A stretch of 64,000 nucleotides of DNA from IMG/VR virus record IMGVR_UViG_3300020405_000002, positions 1 to 64,000 of that record; one strand, given 5' to 3'. The DNA comes from a virus. The notes below the pieces were generated by a model. That model did no database searches, was not told the origin of the DNA, and saw nothing but the letters and a program-made list of their open reading frames with translations. The translations under genes and the position numbers were made by a program. Below, piece by piece: positions 18,401 through 28,259 of this stretch; the first letter of the stretch is position 1; the number at the start of each line of letters is the position of its first letter.

Positions 18401-21400
18401 AGTAATATTTTACCTGTAAGCGTTATTATTATAGTTTGACCATTTACAGGGTTTAATGATTCTAAATATTTACCGCTAATTTTAACAATTACATCGTCAT
18501 TATCATTATCAAAAGTTATTAAACTAGATGAGTGTGTAAATAGTGTTTTATTTATTAAATAAGAACTACCGGCTATTAATCTTATCTCTATATCATCTAT
18601 ACTTTTATCTTGTTTTATTTCTATATCGTTTTTTTGTTGCGATGACCAAGATGTACCATCTTCTACTTTTACATTAAATTTATCTATTGTTTTTGCACCT
18701 ACTTGTACTATATAATCCGGCGCACCAGCTGCTATAGATCTACCAATGCCTTGTGTAGAAAAGTTTTTATTGTCAAGTGTATTTATATTTTTACTTTCTT
18801 GTGTAATATTAGCAAAATATTTATTTTCTTTCTCTGTAAATGCAGTTTCATTACCAATTACTTGATCTGTTCTCAATGTTTTAGCTACCCAACCATTTGT
18901 ACCTTCATAACCTAAAGTTTTAAACTTTTTAATTACGGAAGGATTATCATTTATAACTAACTCTACAAACGAAGGATATTGTACATCATAAAAATTATTA
19001 AATAAAGAATTATTACTATAATGTTGCCATAATTCTCCAAGTCTATACGTGTAATATACGTTATTTAAATAAACACTGTTCTCTGGTATAAACGAAAGCC
19101 TTGATACCCAACCATTTGTGTCTTCAGAAAAACATATTGTATCTTGATCATCAAAAGAGATATTATAAAGACCATTTCTAGGATCATAACTACCTCTAAA
19201 TAAACCACTACTAAATAATCTGTTACGGAAAAAACTACCCATAAAATTACTTGATATAGGTGTTAATCCATTTTTAGATAATCTTAATATACTACCTCTT
19301 TTTCTATCAGCAAAATAACATCTAAAACCATGTGCTGCAAAAGATTCTGGATTATTGCTTATTCCGTAATCACCATTGTATTCTATAGGATCGCCCAGTA
19401 CTCTTGAGTCTGATATTAAATTAGAACTACCATCTGCATTGTACAAAGCAGATTTACTAGCTAATACTCTCAAAGTTTTATCTTCACACAAAACAACTAA
19501 AGAATCATCCCAAGCGTGTAACTTTTGTATACTACCATAAATAGGTAAAAAGTCTTTAGTTATAGGATTAGCCATGTTAAATTCATTTGTTTTATTAACA
19601 CCGCTTCTTGAATTTATAATACCACTAAATATAAGGCCATTAAACTTGTGTTCTTCTAAAAATGGTTGATCTAATACTGTAGAAGCTTTTACACCATTAT
19701 CTATAAAAACAGCATTAAAATCATCACGTATCCTATTTGATTCTACACCATTATTAAATGATATTGCGTTGTACCAATTAAGATCAAGCTCTGTGTTGTG
19801 TTTATCAATATCTATAATATCTGATGCCTCAAAATATATATTTAATTCTGTTTTACTTTCTAAAGGTTCTGTTTCAAATATAGCTGGATCTTTTACAATA
19901 GTTTGTTCATCATCTATTTCTTGTAAAATTTCCATTTGTATTTCTTCTTCCCATGTGTCATCACCTCTTGTACAAACTGTTTCATCTAATGGTTTAAAAT
20001 TACCATCTTCATCAATAAATCTAAAACTTATTCTTTTATAATCTCTTCTGTTAGTACCACCAAAACCTCTTCTAAAATCTTCTACTAATACTTGGCCTAT
20101 TTCATATATTGTATCATGATGTAAAGTATTGTCTTGGTTAGTAAACCTTACGAAATTACCTACTTTTGCAATTTTTGCTAATTTTTCAACTTTACTATTC
20201 ATAAAGCGAGTAGCTGCTTCTAATGTAATATTATACTCTAAAGAACCAACAACAATTCTTTCACCAGTTTCTGGTGTATTACCGGGTACTTTTGAACCAC
20301 CAAAACCTACAACAAAATGGTTTCTAGGATCTTCATCATGTTTACCTGCAGCGTTTGTTTTACCTCTGTTAGCATTTTCGTATGTATTAGGATTTTTTCT
20401 TCCTGTACCTTCTGGCTCGTTTTCGCTATACACACCTATTAAATTGTTTGACGCTTTTGCTAAATACTCAATACCACCTACAGTTTGTTTAATAATAGAT
20501 TCTATTAAAGCTGTATTAGTTTTTATTTTTACAAAAAATCTACCATCAAATTCTTTATCACCAGCAGCGCTAAACTCCTCATGTATTGTTACATTAACAC
20601 CAAAGTTAGTACCTGCATCTCCTAAATTGCCAGTGCTTTTATTATAAATAATATGTACATCTTCTTGAAATGGATCTTCAAAATCTATTTTAATTTCATT
20701 ATCACCAGAAGGATGTTGTGAAAGTCTTTTTATTTTATATAACTTTGACTCTTTTCCTAAATATTCAAAAGATATATATCTACCAGCTTTTACTTCTTTA
20801 GCATCATCTAAAGGAACACCATCACTGCTACCGTTTATTTGTTTTATTTGTATACTAGCAAAGTCTTTTACTGGTGCATTGTTTTCTGCGTTTGATTTAT
20901 TAGTTATAGTAGCACCACCACCAGAACCACTATAATCATCTGTAAAAACAACATCTGCAAAAGAAACTACAGCTTTTTTTCTAGCTGTTATAAATTCAGG
21001 TGGTTCTGCTGATATATCTATTATTTTATATCTATTATTTTCGAAAGTACATGGTTGATTATCACCATGGTTTTTCTTTAACAATAAATAATGTTCTTCT
21101 GTAACTTTATTTCTTTCACCTGACGGAAAACTTATATAACTAAAACCATTTTCCTCATCATTGTATATTCTATCAGCCGCAAGATTATAATATTCACCTG
21201 AAGTTTCTTTTATAAAATACCTATAATGTGTTGCCCAAGCAGGTGGTTCATTGTTTAAATTTACACATATTCTATTATTATTTATAGATTCATTTTTTGG
21301 TACAAATAAAGCGCCTGTTTCGTTTGATAATACAGGTGTTTGCCTATTATAATCATCGCTATACACAACCCCAAGCTGATAATTTCTATTTGATTTTATA

Positions 21401-23040
21401 GTTGTTTTTAAATTACTAGCATATGGCTTGTATTTTACATCAAACTCAGGATCTTTATATATATCATAGTTTTGTGTATAATTTCCATATATTATTCTAT
21501 TACCTGTAACCTCTTGCGCTTTGGCTTTTTTTGGTACATTATCCCATTGTCTTAACAGCTGTGTGTTTTCTATAATACTGTGTATTTGCTCTTTGTTAAT
21601 AACAAAAACATTATTAAAATCTTTTGTTTTTTTAGTTACTAAATTATATACATTATTATTTCTTGTTTCTTTAAATAAAATATCTATTTCAACAACTTCA
21701 TCAGAACCTAAATCAAAATCACTTAATTCTATATTACGTGTTTGATTTACCATACCATAATTAAACGCCTCTTTACCATCATATCTAAAATATTCTAAAA
21801 ACGGATAAAAAGCTACTTGTGTAAATGGAGAAAATACAGAGTATTCACCATTTTTATATTTCCATCTATAAGCAAATCTTACAAAAGTAAGCTCATATAT
21901 AGGATCTTTTTCTATTAACGTAACAATGTATTTAAGACTACCTTTAATTGGATCTTCTGTAGTAATATTATTTATTATTATATCTACTTGTCTTGCATCT
22001 ACAGGGCCATATATTAAATCAATAGTACCTTCAATTATTGTTTCTTCTTCTTCTGCAACAAACTTTAATAAATCCCCTTTTTTCCAATTAGGTTGTCCTG
22101 TAACATTAGTTAGTGTTATTTTATCTCCTGCAGATTTATTTTCAAAATCTATATCTAAACTTGCACTCGTATTACCACCAAGGTTAGTATTTTTTATAAC
22201 CATTGTAGGTGCTTTTTTTGGCGCCTTTTTTATAACACTTACATCATCTTCCGTAATAGCTCTGCCATTTATTTGTGTTTGGTTACCTACAATTTTATAA
22301 TTACTAAACTCACTTATATTAATACGTCTAGGTTGATTTAAATTATCTGTCCAAAATAATAAACCATCTATAATATTGATACCTGTAACTAAATTATTTT
22401 TTGAAAAATTTAAAAAACCTTTTGTAGTATATGTAAAGGTTATATCTACAGAGCTGTAATCTTTATTGTTATATGTTATATTTTTAAATATATATTCACC
22501 ATCTTCTTTTAATATAACTGTATTTTTTGGTATTGATAATTTTATTTCTGGCTGTGTTACAGACAAATCAAAATTATTTTCTACTAATGTCTGGCCATCG
22601 TCATTTTGGTTTATAGTATTACCTATAACTTGCTCTAAAACAGGATCATACGTTAAAATTAATTCACCTTCTTTTGATTGTTTTATACCTAAATCTTTTA
22701 TAACATCAATGTTTGTTTCTTTTTCATCTAACAATATAGGTTTAACTTCTTTTGTTATTTCATCAAACTCATATATTGCATCTATTAAATCAGATGTTAC
22801 AAGCCAAAAAAGTTTATTGTTTTTTGTATCAGCAATACTACCTATTGTTTTAGCATTAATTAAGTTTATATCAGATAATTTTTCATTACCTAATATATTT
22901 TCAATAGCACCAACATCTGAACCTTCTGATGCAGAAACTTGTATATTAAGAGCGTCTATATATTCACCATTAGGTACAAGTCTATCATCAAGGTCTTTAT
23001 TCATGCGGCCTTGTGTAAATGTATGCTTGATTTCCGCCAT
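15445..23040 (-). CDS. giant tail nozzle/stabilisation protein with extended Ig-like C-terminus
   Basis: 2531 aa. The opening (FTQGRMNKDLDDRLVPNGEY, then DALNIQVS) recalls the tail-nozzle/stabilisation proteins of crAss-like and marine podophages, the position of T7 gp12. About residues 1-1300 contain propeller-like repeats (NNKLFWLVTSD, LLFWTDNLNQP, RGSILRLSKNGL). About 1350-2531 is Thr/Asn/Ser-rich beta sequence with repeated short strands, resembling tandem Ig-like or adhesin modules. Nozzle homologues are usually much shorter, so the C-terminal half looks like an appended fibre. It starts one base before the 296-residue connector gene ends. Confidence 0.7.
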   Translation of the reverse strand: MAEIKHTFTQGRMNKDLDDRLVPNGEYIDALNIQVSASEGSDVGAIENILGNEKLSDINLINAKTIGSIADTKNNKLFWLVTSDLIDAIYEFDEITKEVKPILLDEKETNIDVIKDLGIKQSKEGELILTYDPVLEQVIGNTINQNDDGQTLVENNFDLSVTQPEIKLSIPKNTVILKEDGEYIFKNITYNNKDYSSVDITFTYTTKGFLNFSKNNLVTGINIIDGLLFWTDNLNQPRRINISEFSNYKIVGNQTQINGRAITEDDVSVIKKAPKKAPTMVIKNTNLGGNTSASLDIDFENKSAGDKITLTNVTGQPNWKKGDLLKFVAEEEETIIEGTIDLIYGPVDARQVDIIINNITTEDPIKGSLKYIVTLIEKDPIYELTFVRFAYRWKYKNGEYSVFSPFTQVAFYPFLEYFRYDGKEAFNYGMVNQTRNIELSDFDLGSDEVVEIDILFKETRNNNVYNLVTKKTKDFNNVFVINKEQIHSIIENTQLLRQWDNVPKKAKAQEVTGNRIIYGNYTQNYDIYKDPEFDVKYKPYASNLKTTIKSNRNYQLGVVYSDDYNRQTPVLSNETGALFVPKNESINNNRICVNLNNEPPAWATHYRYFIKETSGEYYNLAADRIYNDEENGFSYISFPSGERNKVTEEHYLLLKKNHGDNQPCTFENNRYKIIDISAEPPEFITARKKAVVSFADVVFTDDYSGSGGGATITNKSNAENNAPVKDFASIQIKQINGSSDGVPLDDAKEVKAGRYISFEYLGKESKLYKIKRLSQHPSGDNEIKIDFEDPFQEDVHIIYNKSTGNLGDAGTNFGVNVTIHEEFSAAGDKEFDGRFFVKIKTNTALIESIIKQTVGGIEYLAKASNNLIGVYSENEPEGTGRKNPNTYENANRGKTNAAGKHDEDPRNHFVVGFGGSKVPGNTPETGERIVVGSLEYNITLEAATRFMNSKVEKLAKIAKVGNFVRFTNQDNTLHHDTIYEIGQVLVEDFRRGFGGTNRRDYKRISFRFIDEDGNFKPLDETVCTRGDDTWEEEIQMEILQEIDDEQTIVKDPAIFETEPLESKTELNIYFEASDIIDIDKHNTELDLNWYNAISFNNGVESNRIRDDFNAVFIDNGVKASTVLDQPFLEEHKFNGLIFSGIINSRSGVNKTNEFNMANPITKDFLPIYGSIQKLHAWDDSLVVLCEDKTLRVLASKSALYNADGSSNLISDSRVLGDPIEYNGDYGISNNPESFAAHGFRCYFADRKRGSILRLSKNGLTPISSNFMGSFFRNRLFSSGLFRGSYDPRNGLYNISFDDQDTICFSEDTNGWVSRLSFIPENSVYLNNVYYTYRLGELWQHYSNNSLFNNFYDVQYPSFVELVINDNPSVIKKFKTLGYEGTNGWVAKTLRTDQVIGNETAFTEKENKYFANITQESKNINTLDNKNFSTQGIGRSIAAGAPDYIVQVGAKTIDKFNVKVEDGTSWSSQQKNDIEIKQDKSIDDIEIRLIAGSSYLINKTLFTHSSSLITFDNDNDDVIVKISGKYLESLNPVNGQTIIITLTGKILLKPVTVSGNYSITGFNFTDDVGNGTFTITNDPGTEQIIKQRKVSPDSGFTLIKQNISIDNSLITLKLTNNNGSVDVIESITIPTVDTSNQNYVLTVDPQEIYIPPPKLLSSKLDTSAISNDGENRILQIIGEAGAECEIIFSDASSVIKTETIVFGTDIENIDLDFPAGDSALNFTVKINTKGDTEFDANFGSETYTLSRPLRTLQYISLIINPNNLLLSSAASALKNVEIAGYAADKANFDFKLTTTLNGTGYSVVKTPVFNDLQFSTNTTGTNIVFSNFVITTATNDTLAIEGKITSDNIANSESFFLDLENIIQKNVTLTFAYSNTTASGTATTNYSTVGYLGASIPYTITAPSNKIHSVSRNYFFTLNAASNYEPKTTFTNTQPFKLYDSSNNDVTSTYTDRVQFGARTSGTSNELSVGFKNIAFKMPSSNQTITIRPVEQLFQATTGVKTHVLITMPTQLKESGFTKKNGNSSVSISHNHSHAVSVIDTIAAQYNITSITNFPNHRVVETGGWNVNFDAPSNGYRTGNWHVRDASNQDRLIQNILTLPDVLWYWWDASITDTNKFDVTFPDSGSYISKAAAGSYTDIYGNSKSITGPFELSSDRKTLTINIKYNFGGTSPGSWITYRPSLVATLNNDFPNYFTEYKVKVGNTIAHRNHPCSIPIDKNIQTITMYSTDTKLTDGSLLFFRDKDNNIRYKVEDYYSFSIEGYNKLADPITVDYSGQPAYLAKGHYRNINKSNKITFKKDECPDPNRPKVKYSYAYGNQKLVSSLGGFMHASKIGIVADRSLANQKIKITGTYVDLRYESPLQIPDNKTLANTGTLNIVTTTNYTNGVPPTKAIENMHIEGFKITDTTKNTWEAEVQLDYVGRGILNFKVQVYNNITANGLYFKTDQITGVPQKVFTAFALYGMKAQQPTPIFKYNRVTNRREFEKFQAYTDFPENSNYPSMYSISVGDIAPVVSSQWATPYTGKMTKLNINE

Positions 23041-23930
23041 TAGTGTTTAATTTGTTTAGATTTACCTCGCATTGTTTGAGTAAGATCTTCTATATTAATA
23101 TTTGCAAGTCTTAGTTTTGCAGATCGCATTGCTGCTTTTTTTTCTTTTTTTAATCTATTTATTTGGTACTCAGGTATATTAGCTTTAGCTGACATAATTG
23201 CAAGAGCAATAGACTTATACATTGCTTCTTCTGCAAACTTATGTACTTTCATATCTTCATCTACATTAAGTCCATCAGAAACATATTTTAAAATTATTAT
23301 TTTTTCTTTTACACCATTGCTAAATGAAATCACTCCTCGTGATTGATCTATTATAAATAAATCATTTTTATTAGCGTCTTGTGGACTTAAACCATACCTT
23401 TTTCCATAATCTACATTATAACCGTAACCTTCTTCTAAAAAAGTTATATCAGTAGAGTCTCGATCTTCATATCCTGTACTTTGATTTTTGAATCTTTTTG
23501 AAGCTTCAGATTCTTTACCTATAAGTACATTACCTTTGTCATCATATAAATAATTATAATCTTTATCCTGTAAATATGGAACAGGCCCGGTTGTATTTCT
23601 GCTAGGTTTTAATGGTCTTTCTATACCGTTATCATCTAAACAAGTAACTCTAACATAACTAACAAAGTCATGTGGTAAAGGTATAGATAAAGATGGTGGT
23701 ATTTCTACCTCTATAGATTTAATATTGTCTATTGTATCAAAACTTAGCTCTTGTAAAGTCCTTTGTGCATGATATGATACCTCTGTCCTTTTAGCTGATT
23801 TTATAATTTTATCATCACCAACATATGATACTAAAAAATTACTAATTATATCATCAATTGTTGTAAATTGATAATAACCTTGGTTTTTACTATTATAATA
23901 TTCTTTTGGTGTGTATTGTGCTAAAGCCAT
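23040..23930 (-). CDS. tail tubular / head-completion protein, 296 aa
   Basis: The N-terminus (YTPKEYYNSKNQGYYQFTTI) and the motif PLPHDFVSYVRVTCLDDNG are of a type seen between connector and nozzle genes in crAss-like and marine podophages. It contains an RxxD-rich central loop and a helical basic C-terminus. Gene order portal, capsid, connector, this protein, nozzle supports a gp11-like tube or ring role. Confidence 0.6.
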   Translation of the reverse strand: MALAQYTPKEYYNSKNQGYYQFTTIDDIISNFLVSYVGDDKIIKSAKRTEVSYHAQRTLQELSFDTIDNIKSIEVEIPPSLSIPLPHDFVSYVRVTCLDDNGIERPLKPSRNTTGPVPYLQDKDYNYLYDDKGNVLIGKESEASKRFKNQSTGYEDRDSTDITFLEEGYGYNVDYGKRYGLSPQDANKNDLFIIDQSRGVISFSNGVKEKIIILKYVSDGLNVDEDMKVHKFAEEAMYKSIALAIMSAKANIPEYQINRLKKEKKAAMRSAKLRLANINIEDLTQTMRGKSKQIKH

Positions 23931-23933
23931 GTG

Positions 23934-24614
23934 TTAAGATTTTTCTTTTTGTACTTTTAAAGTATCTTTTTGTTCTGCAACTTGACTAACATCAGGTTGT
24001 TTTATAACCAAACCAGCATAACTAAGTATTTTATATACTATTGTAGTTTCATCAGATTCATGTATTTCATAATCAGTTGCTGATGTAGAATCATATTTTG
24101 CAATATCATTTATTTCTACATATCCCCATGTAACCGCGCTAGGTTTTTTAATATAAGTACAGTTCAATGAATCAATAGATGTAGGATAAACTGTAAGTTC
24201 ATTACCATTTCTTATATAAACAGGTTTTTTAAGATCAGGCTTTGTCAATCTTGATGCATTTATATGTAAAAAATCATTTTGGTCAATAGGATCAACTTCT
24301 AATGTATTGTCATAATACACAGTTCCTAATCTGTATAAGTTTGTAGGTAATGCAAAAACAGAATTTGCTTTTGTAAGTGAAGCTGTAGTTCTAAAAAGAT
24401 TAATTTTCTCTTTTATATTATTTACTATGTTAGCATATTCGTTTGTAATTTCACCTGCTCTGTTAAATTGGCTTACATCATAAAAATACTGTTCAAACAC
24501 TTCTAATTGTGCTTGGTTAGCCAATAAGTTATACTCTTGAGGTGTCATATATCCTCTGTTTTCTTTATTGAGTATAGCTTGTACTCTTTGATAAACTGTA
24601 TCTACGCTAATCAT
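23934..24614 (-). CDS. head-tail connector (adaptor) protein, 226 aa
   Basis: Helical N-terminus (SVDTVYQRVQAILNKENRGY, then MTPQEYNLLANQAQLEVF) typical of podophage adaptor proteins that dock on the portal, followed by beta-rich sequence. The order capsid, small protein, this, tube, nozzle is consistent. It lies downstream of a hairpin at 24637-24658 and 3 bases before the next gene. Confidence 0.65.
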   Translation of the reverse strand: MISVDTVYQRVQAILNKENRGYMTPQEYNLLANQAQLEVFEQYFYDVSQFNRAGEITNEYANIVNNIKEKINLFRTTASLTKANSVFALPTNLYRLGTVYYDNTLEVDPIDQNDFLHINASRLTKPDLKKPVYIRNGNELTVYPTSIDSLNCTYIKKPSAVTWGYVEINDIAKYDSTSATDYEIHESDETTIVYKILSYAGLVIKQPDVSQVAEQKDTLKVQKEKS

Positions 24615-24636
24615 ATTATTTATTTATTATAGTAAT

Positions 24637-24658
24637 AAAGGCCACCTAAGTGACCTTT
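24637..24658 (-). terminator. hairpin terminator or attenuator after the 252-aa gene
   Basis: On the minus strand AAAGGTCAC/GTGGCCTTT pair over 9 bp (one G-U) around a 4-base loop, followed by TATTACTATAA rather than a long U-run. It lies in the 58-bp gap between two head genes, so partial termination or mRNA processing is likely. Confidence 0.55.
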
Positions 24659-24672
24659 ACACTATAGATGGT

Positions 24673-25431
24673 TTATTTTAATTTTTTTTGTATTGATTTA
24701 TAAACCTGTACACCTTCGTCAGTTTTCAAAAATGCTGCAAATGCAGTATAAGGATTTTCTTCAAAAGGTACTGACATTAACTTTTTGTTATTACTAGCCC
24801 AATGAAAAGACTTTTGATCTCCGGCTAAATTTATAACTCCAGCTTCTGTAGCTTTTATTGCAAAATTTCTAAGTTGCACATTATCATCTTCAACAAGTTC
24901 TACAAATAAAAATGGATCTTTTTTAGCAAATAATAATATATCCCTTTTTATTTCTGAAGAAGTCATTTTAGATACACTAGAACCTTGTTCTACTCTTAAT
25001 ACAGCTTCAGCGTGATCTATATCTAATTCTTTAGCTAAATTTAAAGCAGCAATCTCTGCATTTAAATCATGTAGTTCATCTTTTGCTTCTGCAACATTAT
25101 CTACTTCATAATAAGTTTTATCTTTTTGTGGATGATATAAACTTAATAACTTTTGTAATGCTTGATCAGATTTAGGAACAAACAATGATCCATTTTTAAA
25201 AACAATATGTTTTAATGTAGAAAAACCTGTTTGTTCATCTCTGAAAGGAGAGTTTTGGTTACTTGCGTAACGTAATTCTCTACTTTGACCCTTTTCTTCG
25301 TCCCACCACATCAAAGGGTTTCTACTATGGTGTTTTGATGCAAGCGTAAATGTGATAGGTTCTTTACCGCTTTTCAAAACATAAGTTCTGTCTTTAAACT
25401 CCCAAGAAGGAGTATTTAATTTTTTTGTCAT
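24673..25431 (-). CDS. head-associated hypothetical protein, 252 aa
   Basis: No family recognised. The N-terminal half is beta-rich with aromatic residues (PSWEFKDRTYVLKSG, NPLMWWDEEKG); the second half is helical and charged. It is framed by hairpins on both sides, and lies between capsid and adaptor genes. A capsid decoration or completion protein is plausible; not shown by sequence. Confidence 0.55.
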   Translation of the reverse strand: MTKKLNTPSWEFKDRTYVLKSGKEPITFTLASKHHSRNPLMWWDEEKGQSRELRYASNQNSPFRDEQTGFSTLKHIVFKNGSLFVPKSDQALQKLLSLYHPQKDKTYYEVDNVAEAKDELHDLNAEIAALNLAKELDIDHAEAVLRVEQGSSVSKMTSSEIKRDILLFAKKDPFLFVELVEDDNVQLRNFAIKATEAGVINLAGDQKSFHWASNNKKLMSVPFEENPYTAFAAFLKTDEGVQVYKSIQKKLK

Positions 25432-25457
25432 AATATGATATAATAAGATTAATAAAA

Positions 25458-25496
25458 ATGAGTAAAAAGGCGCCCATACAGACGCCTTATACTCAT
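25458..25496 (-). terminator. strong hairpin directly after the capsid gene
   Basis: ATGAGTA/TACTCAT (7 bp) and AAGGCG/CGCCTT (6 bp) stack, with small internal asymmetry, around a 10-base loop. It sits in the only sizeable gap after the capsid gene stop at 25505. This probably sets capsid mRNA level by termination or 3'-end protection. Confidence 0.65.
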
Positions 25497-25504
25497 GTTA
25501 AAAA

Positions 25505-26932
25505 TTACGCCTGAGTAACAGACTTAAATAATACAAAGTTATTAGCACCTTGTACACACAAACATCTCTCTGACAAGAAATGTACGTTCATTTCGTCTTT
25601 ATCAGTTGTATAAACTCCACCTACAGAACCAGTGATCCAAGATTTCATCTTTCTATCATCTGCTTCAGAAGCTCTGTATCTAATATGCAAGAAAGGTCTT
25701 TTTATGTTTTTACCTAACTGTTGATCATAAACAGTAGAAGTACCGGCAGGTACTAATACACCGTCAATGTCTTCTGTTAGTCCTCTCGTAGCTGCATCAT
25801 TAAGATATTTCCAGTCAGTTTTATAAAAGTCATAAGAACCTCTTCTAAAACCGCTAAAACCTAGATTTAACGCCATGTCTTCACTGTTGTTAAATACTCC
25901 AAAAGAAGTACCGCCATTATAATGTGCGTTAACAGCTCCAAGCATATCGTCAAAAGCTAGTGCAGTGTTTCTTTGTAAGAAAAGCATATTTTCTTCAATT
26001 GCTCCCTGCTTATCAAGATTTTTAAGTATTTCATCAAAGTCTTGTAATGCAGTTCTAGTTGTACTACCAGTAAGTGCAGCTTCACCAGAATTAAAGTTTT
26101 GGTAAATATTACCTCTTGATTCTAGTGCAGCAAATAAACCTTCAGTACCTTTATAAGAAGCACCAATTGCTCCAGAACCTGTGGCAGCAAGTTCACCTTC
26201 TACCATTGCCATTTCAAGATAATCTTCAAATCTTAGTCTAGTTTCATGCTCAGACTTTAAATACCATAGATAACCAGAAGCACCATTTTCTGTAGTAACT
26301 TCAACCCAACCAATTTGTGCAGCATCAGATCCTGATATAGAATACTTATCTTTAATAATAATTGGTGAATTACTAAATTGCTGAAAACCAGCATCAATAG
26401 ATCCATCCATACCATCAGTACCTTTACCAAATTCTGAACCATAAACAAATACTTTAACAGTTACACCTGTACCAGTAGATAAACCAGCAGCATCAATAGT
26501 TGAACCACCATAAGCTTTTACTGTAAATGTATTAGTAGTAACTTCAGTAACTACAGCTTTAATAGTAACTAAACCTTCAGCAATTGCTACAGTTTGTCCT
26601 TTTCGAACAGCGTGTCCGTTTTTAGTAATTACACCGGTTGTAGTGTTCGCAGACGCGTCATCATAAGCGATGTGTAATCTTCCTTGTTCTGACCAAATTA
26701 CTTGATCTGACGCAGAAGGTATTTCAGCTCCTACCATTCGTAAAAAAGAAGATACAGATCTGTTACCATATCTTTCTACTTCTTTTTCATAAACGTCGGG
26801 TAAGAATTGTTGAGCGAACGTGCCGCCCCCTGAAGAACTATCAAATGTTAGATAATTCCCAGCAAAAAGTGTTTTTGTAGGTGAAGGCGTTAATCCCGCA
26901 GGAAACGATCCACCTGTTGCAAATAATCCCAT
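25505..26932 (-). CDS. major capsid protein
   Basis: 475 aa. Gly/Ser/Ala/Thr-rich, with an N-terminal arm (FATGGSFPAGLTPSPTKTLF) and the segment QQFLPDVYEKEVERYGNRSV. The C-terminus ends in LSERCLCVQGANNFVLFKSV. Size, composition, and position after portal and acidic scaffold fit an HK97-fold major capsid protein; the motif style resembles crAss-like and marine podophage capsids. A strong hairpin follows the gene, as expected for the most expressed virion gene. Fold not provable by eye. Confidence 0.75.
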   Translation of the reverse strand: MGLFATGGSFPAGLTPSPTKTLFAGNYLTFDSSSGGGTFAQQFLPDVYEKEVERYGNRSVSSFLRMVGAEIPSASDQVIWSEQGRLHIAYDDASANTTTGVITKNGHAVRKGQTVAIAEGLVTIKAVVTEVTTNTFTVKAYGGSTIDAAGLSTGTGVTVKVFVYGSEFGKGTDGMDGSIDAGFQQFSNSPIIIKDKYSISGSDAAQIGWVEVTTENGASGYLWYLKSEHETRLRFEDYLEMAMVEGELAATGSGAIGASYKGTEGLFAALESRGNIYQNFNSGEAALTGSTTRTALQDFDEILKNLDKQGAIEENMLFLQRNTALAFDDMLGAVNAHYNGGTSFGVFNNSEDMALNLGFSGFRRGSYDFYKTDWKYLNDAATRGLTEDIDGVLVPAGTSTVYDQQLGKNIKRPFLHIRYRASEADDRKMKSWITGSVGGVYTTDKDEMNVHFLSERCLCVQGANNFVLFKSVTQA

Positions 26933-26947
26933 TTTTTACGTTTTAAA

Positions 26948-28231
26948 TTATTGTTTTATTTTAAATCTCAATTTTGAACTATCATCACCACTAATTGCTC
27001 TTACTTTAAACCCTGATGTTGTCTGCACTTCTTCATGCGAACCTCTTGGTGCCATGTCGATATTTTTTGACTTTGCTAATTGTTCTTTTATAGCATCAGC
27101 ACGTCCTTGCTCGTAAAAATGGTTTGCAATAGCATCTGAGTTCATAGCTGTAAATAATGCTTTGTGATAACCACCAACATCTTGCATTTCATTTTTATCG
27201 TTAGTAAATCTACTAACTAATGAATTTATATCTGATTGGTTACTACGTACATCATTTGCATTTTTGACATTATATCTATACCTATTCTTACCCACTTTAA
27301 ACTCAAAACCTTTGAATTTTTCGTTGAAATAATCATTAGTCTTTTTTTCAAATATAGATCTTTGTTTGTCAGCAATTTTTTTTGATGACTCTTGTTCAGC
27401 TTTGTATCTATTGTAAAACTCAACAGCTTCTCTTTGTTCAGGATTTAACTTGTTACTTAACTTAAGTTCCTCGTAATATTTATCCTTGTTTTTAAGCAAA
27501 CTGTTTTTAGCTTCTGCAATAGATTCTTTCAAAGCTATTTTTTTGCGTTTTATTGTTAATTCGTCGTCCTCATCTTCATTTATAGAATAATTGTCTTCCA
27601 TTTGAAAACTAATTTCTTCATCATTAAGATGTGGTTTGTTTTGACGATAATACTCTCTTAAAATTTGCATATCGTCCATAGCGTCAAAATCTTTATTAAG
27701 ATTAACATAATCTTCTATGTTTCCGCCTGTATCTTTCATGAAATCAACAAGTTTCTGTATATTTTCAGGTAACTCGTTAATCTCTTGTTTAATATTTACA
27801 TCTTCTTCTTCTTGTTTAAGCTTTTCAGGTATATCTTTTATTTTATCAACTAGTGTATTTTCATTTTCTTCAACTTTTTCGTCTTCTTGTATAAGCTCAA
27901 CTACTTGTTCTTCTTTTTCATTATTTTCTTCACTAGCGGGCCGTACTTCTGCGTCCACTTTTTCGCTAACTTCGGCTTGTTCGCCCACATCCACGCTTGT
28001 TGTTTCTTGCTCTTGAACGGCATCTTCTTGTTTTTTGTTTACCTCTCTTAAATCAACTTTTATAACATCATCATCTTCTTCTAAATTAAGTTTGATGTCT
28101 TTTTTCTCCTGTACAACTTCTTTTTTGTTTTCATTGTCAGTATTCACCTCTTCTTTTTTTTCAACGTTTTCGGTAGTTACGTTTTCTTGATTTTCTGCAA
28201 CTTCTTCAGTTACATTTTTTTCATCTGCCAT
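26948..28231 (-). CDS. scaffolding protein (acidic, coiled-coil)
   Basis: 427 aa. Residues 1-150 are extremely Glu/Asp/Lys/Val-rich and probably disordered. A helical region follows, with coiled-coil character near 240-310, and a short basic C-terminus (KLRFKIKQ) suited to capsid binding. The place between portal and capsid genes is the classical scaffold slot. No protease motif was seen. Confidence 0.7.
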   Translation of the reverse strand: MADEKNVTEEVAENQENVTTENVEKKEEVNTDNENKKEVVQEKKDIKLNLEEDDDVIKVDLREVNKKQEDAVQEQETTSVDVGEQAEVSEKVDAEVRPASEENNEKEEQVVELIQEDEKVEENENTLVDKIKDIPEKLKQEEEDVNIKQEINELPENIQKLVDFMKDTGGNIEDYVNLNKDFDAMDDMQILREYYRQNKPHLNDEEISFQMEDNYSINEDEDDELTIKRKKIALKESIAEAKNSLLKNKDKYYEELKLSNKLNPEQREAVEFYNRYKAEQESSKKIADKQRSIFEKKTNDYFNEKFKGFEFKVGKNRYRYNVKNANDVRSNQSDINSLVSRFTNDKNEMQDVGGYHKALFTAMNSDAIANHFYEQGRADAIKEQLAKSKNIDMAPRGSHEEVQTTSGFKVRAISGDDSSKLRFKIKQ

Positions 28232-28259
28232 AATAAAATATTATAAAATTAGTATAAAA

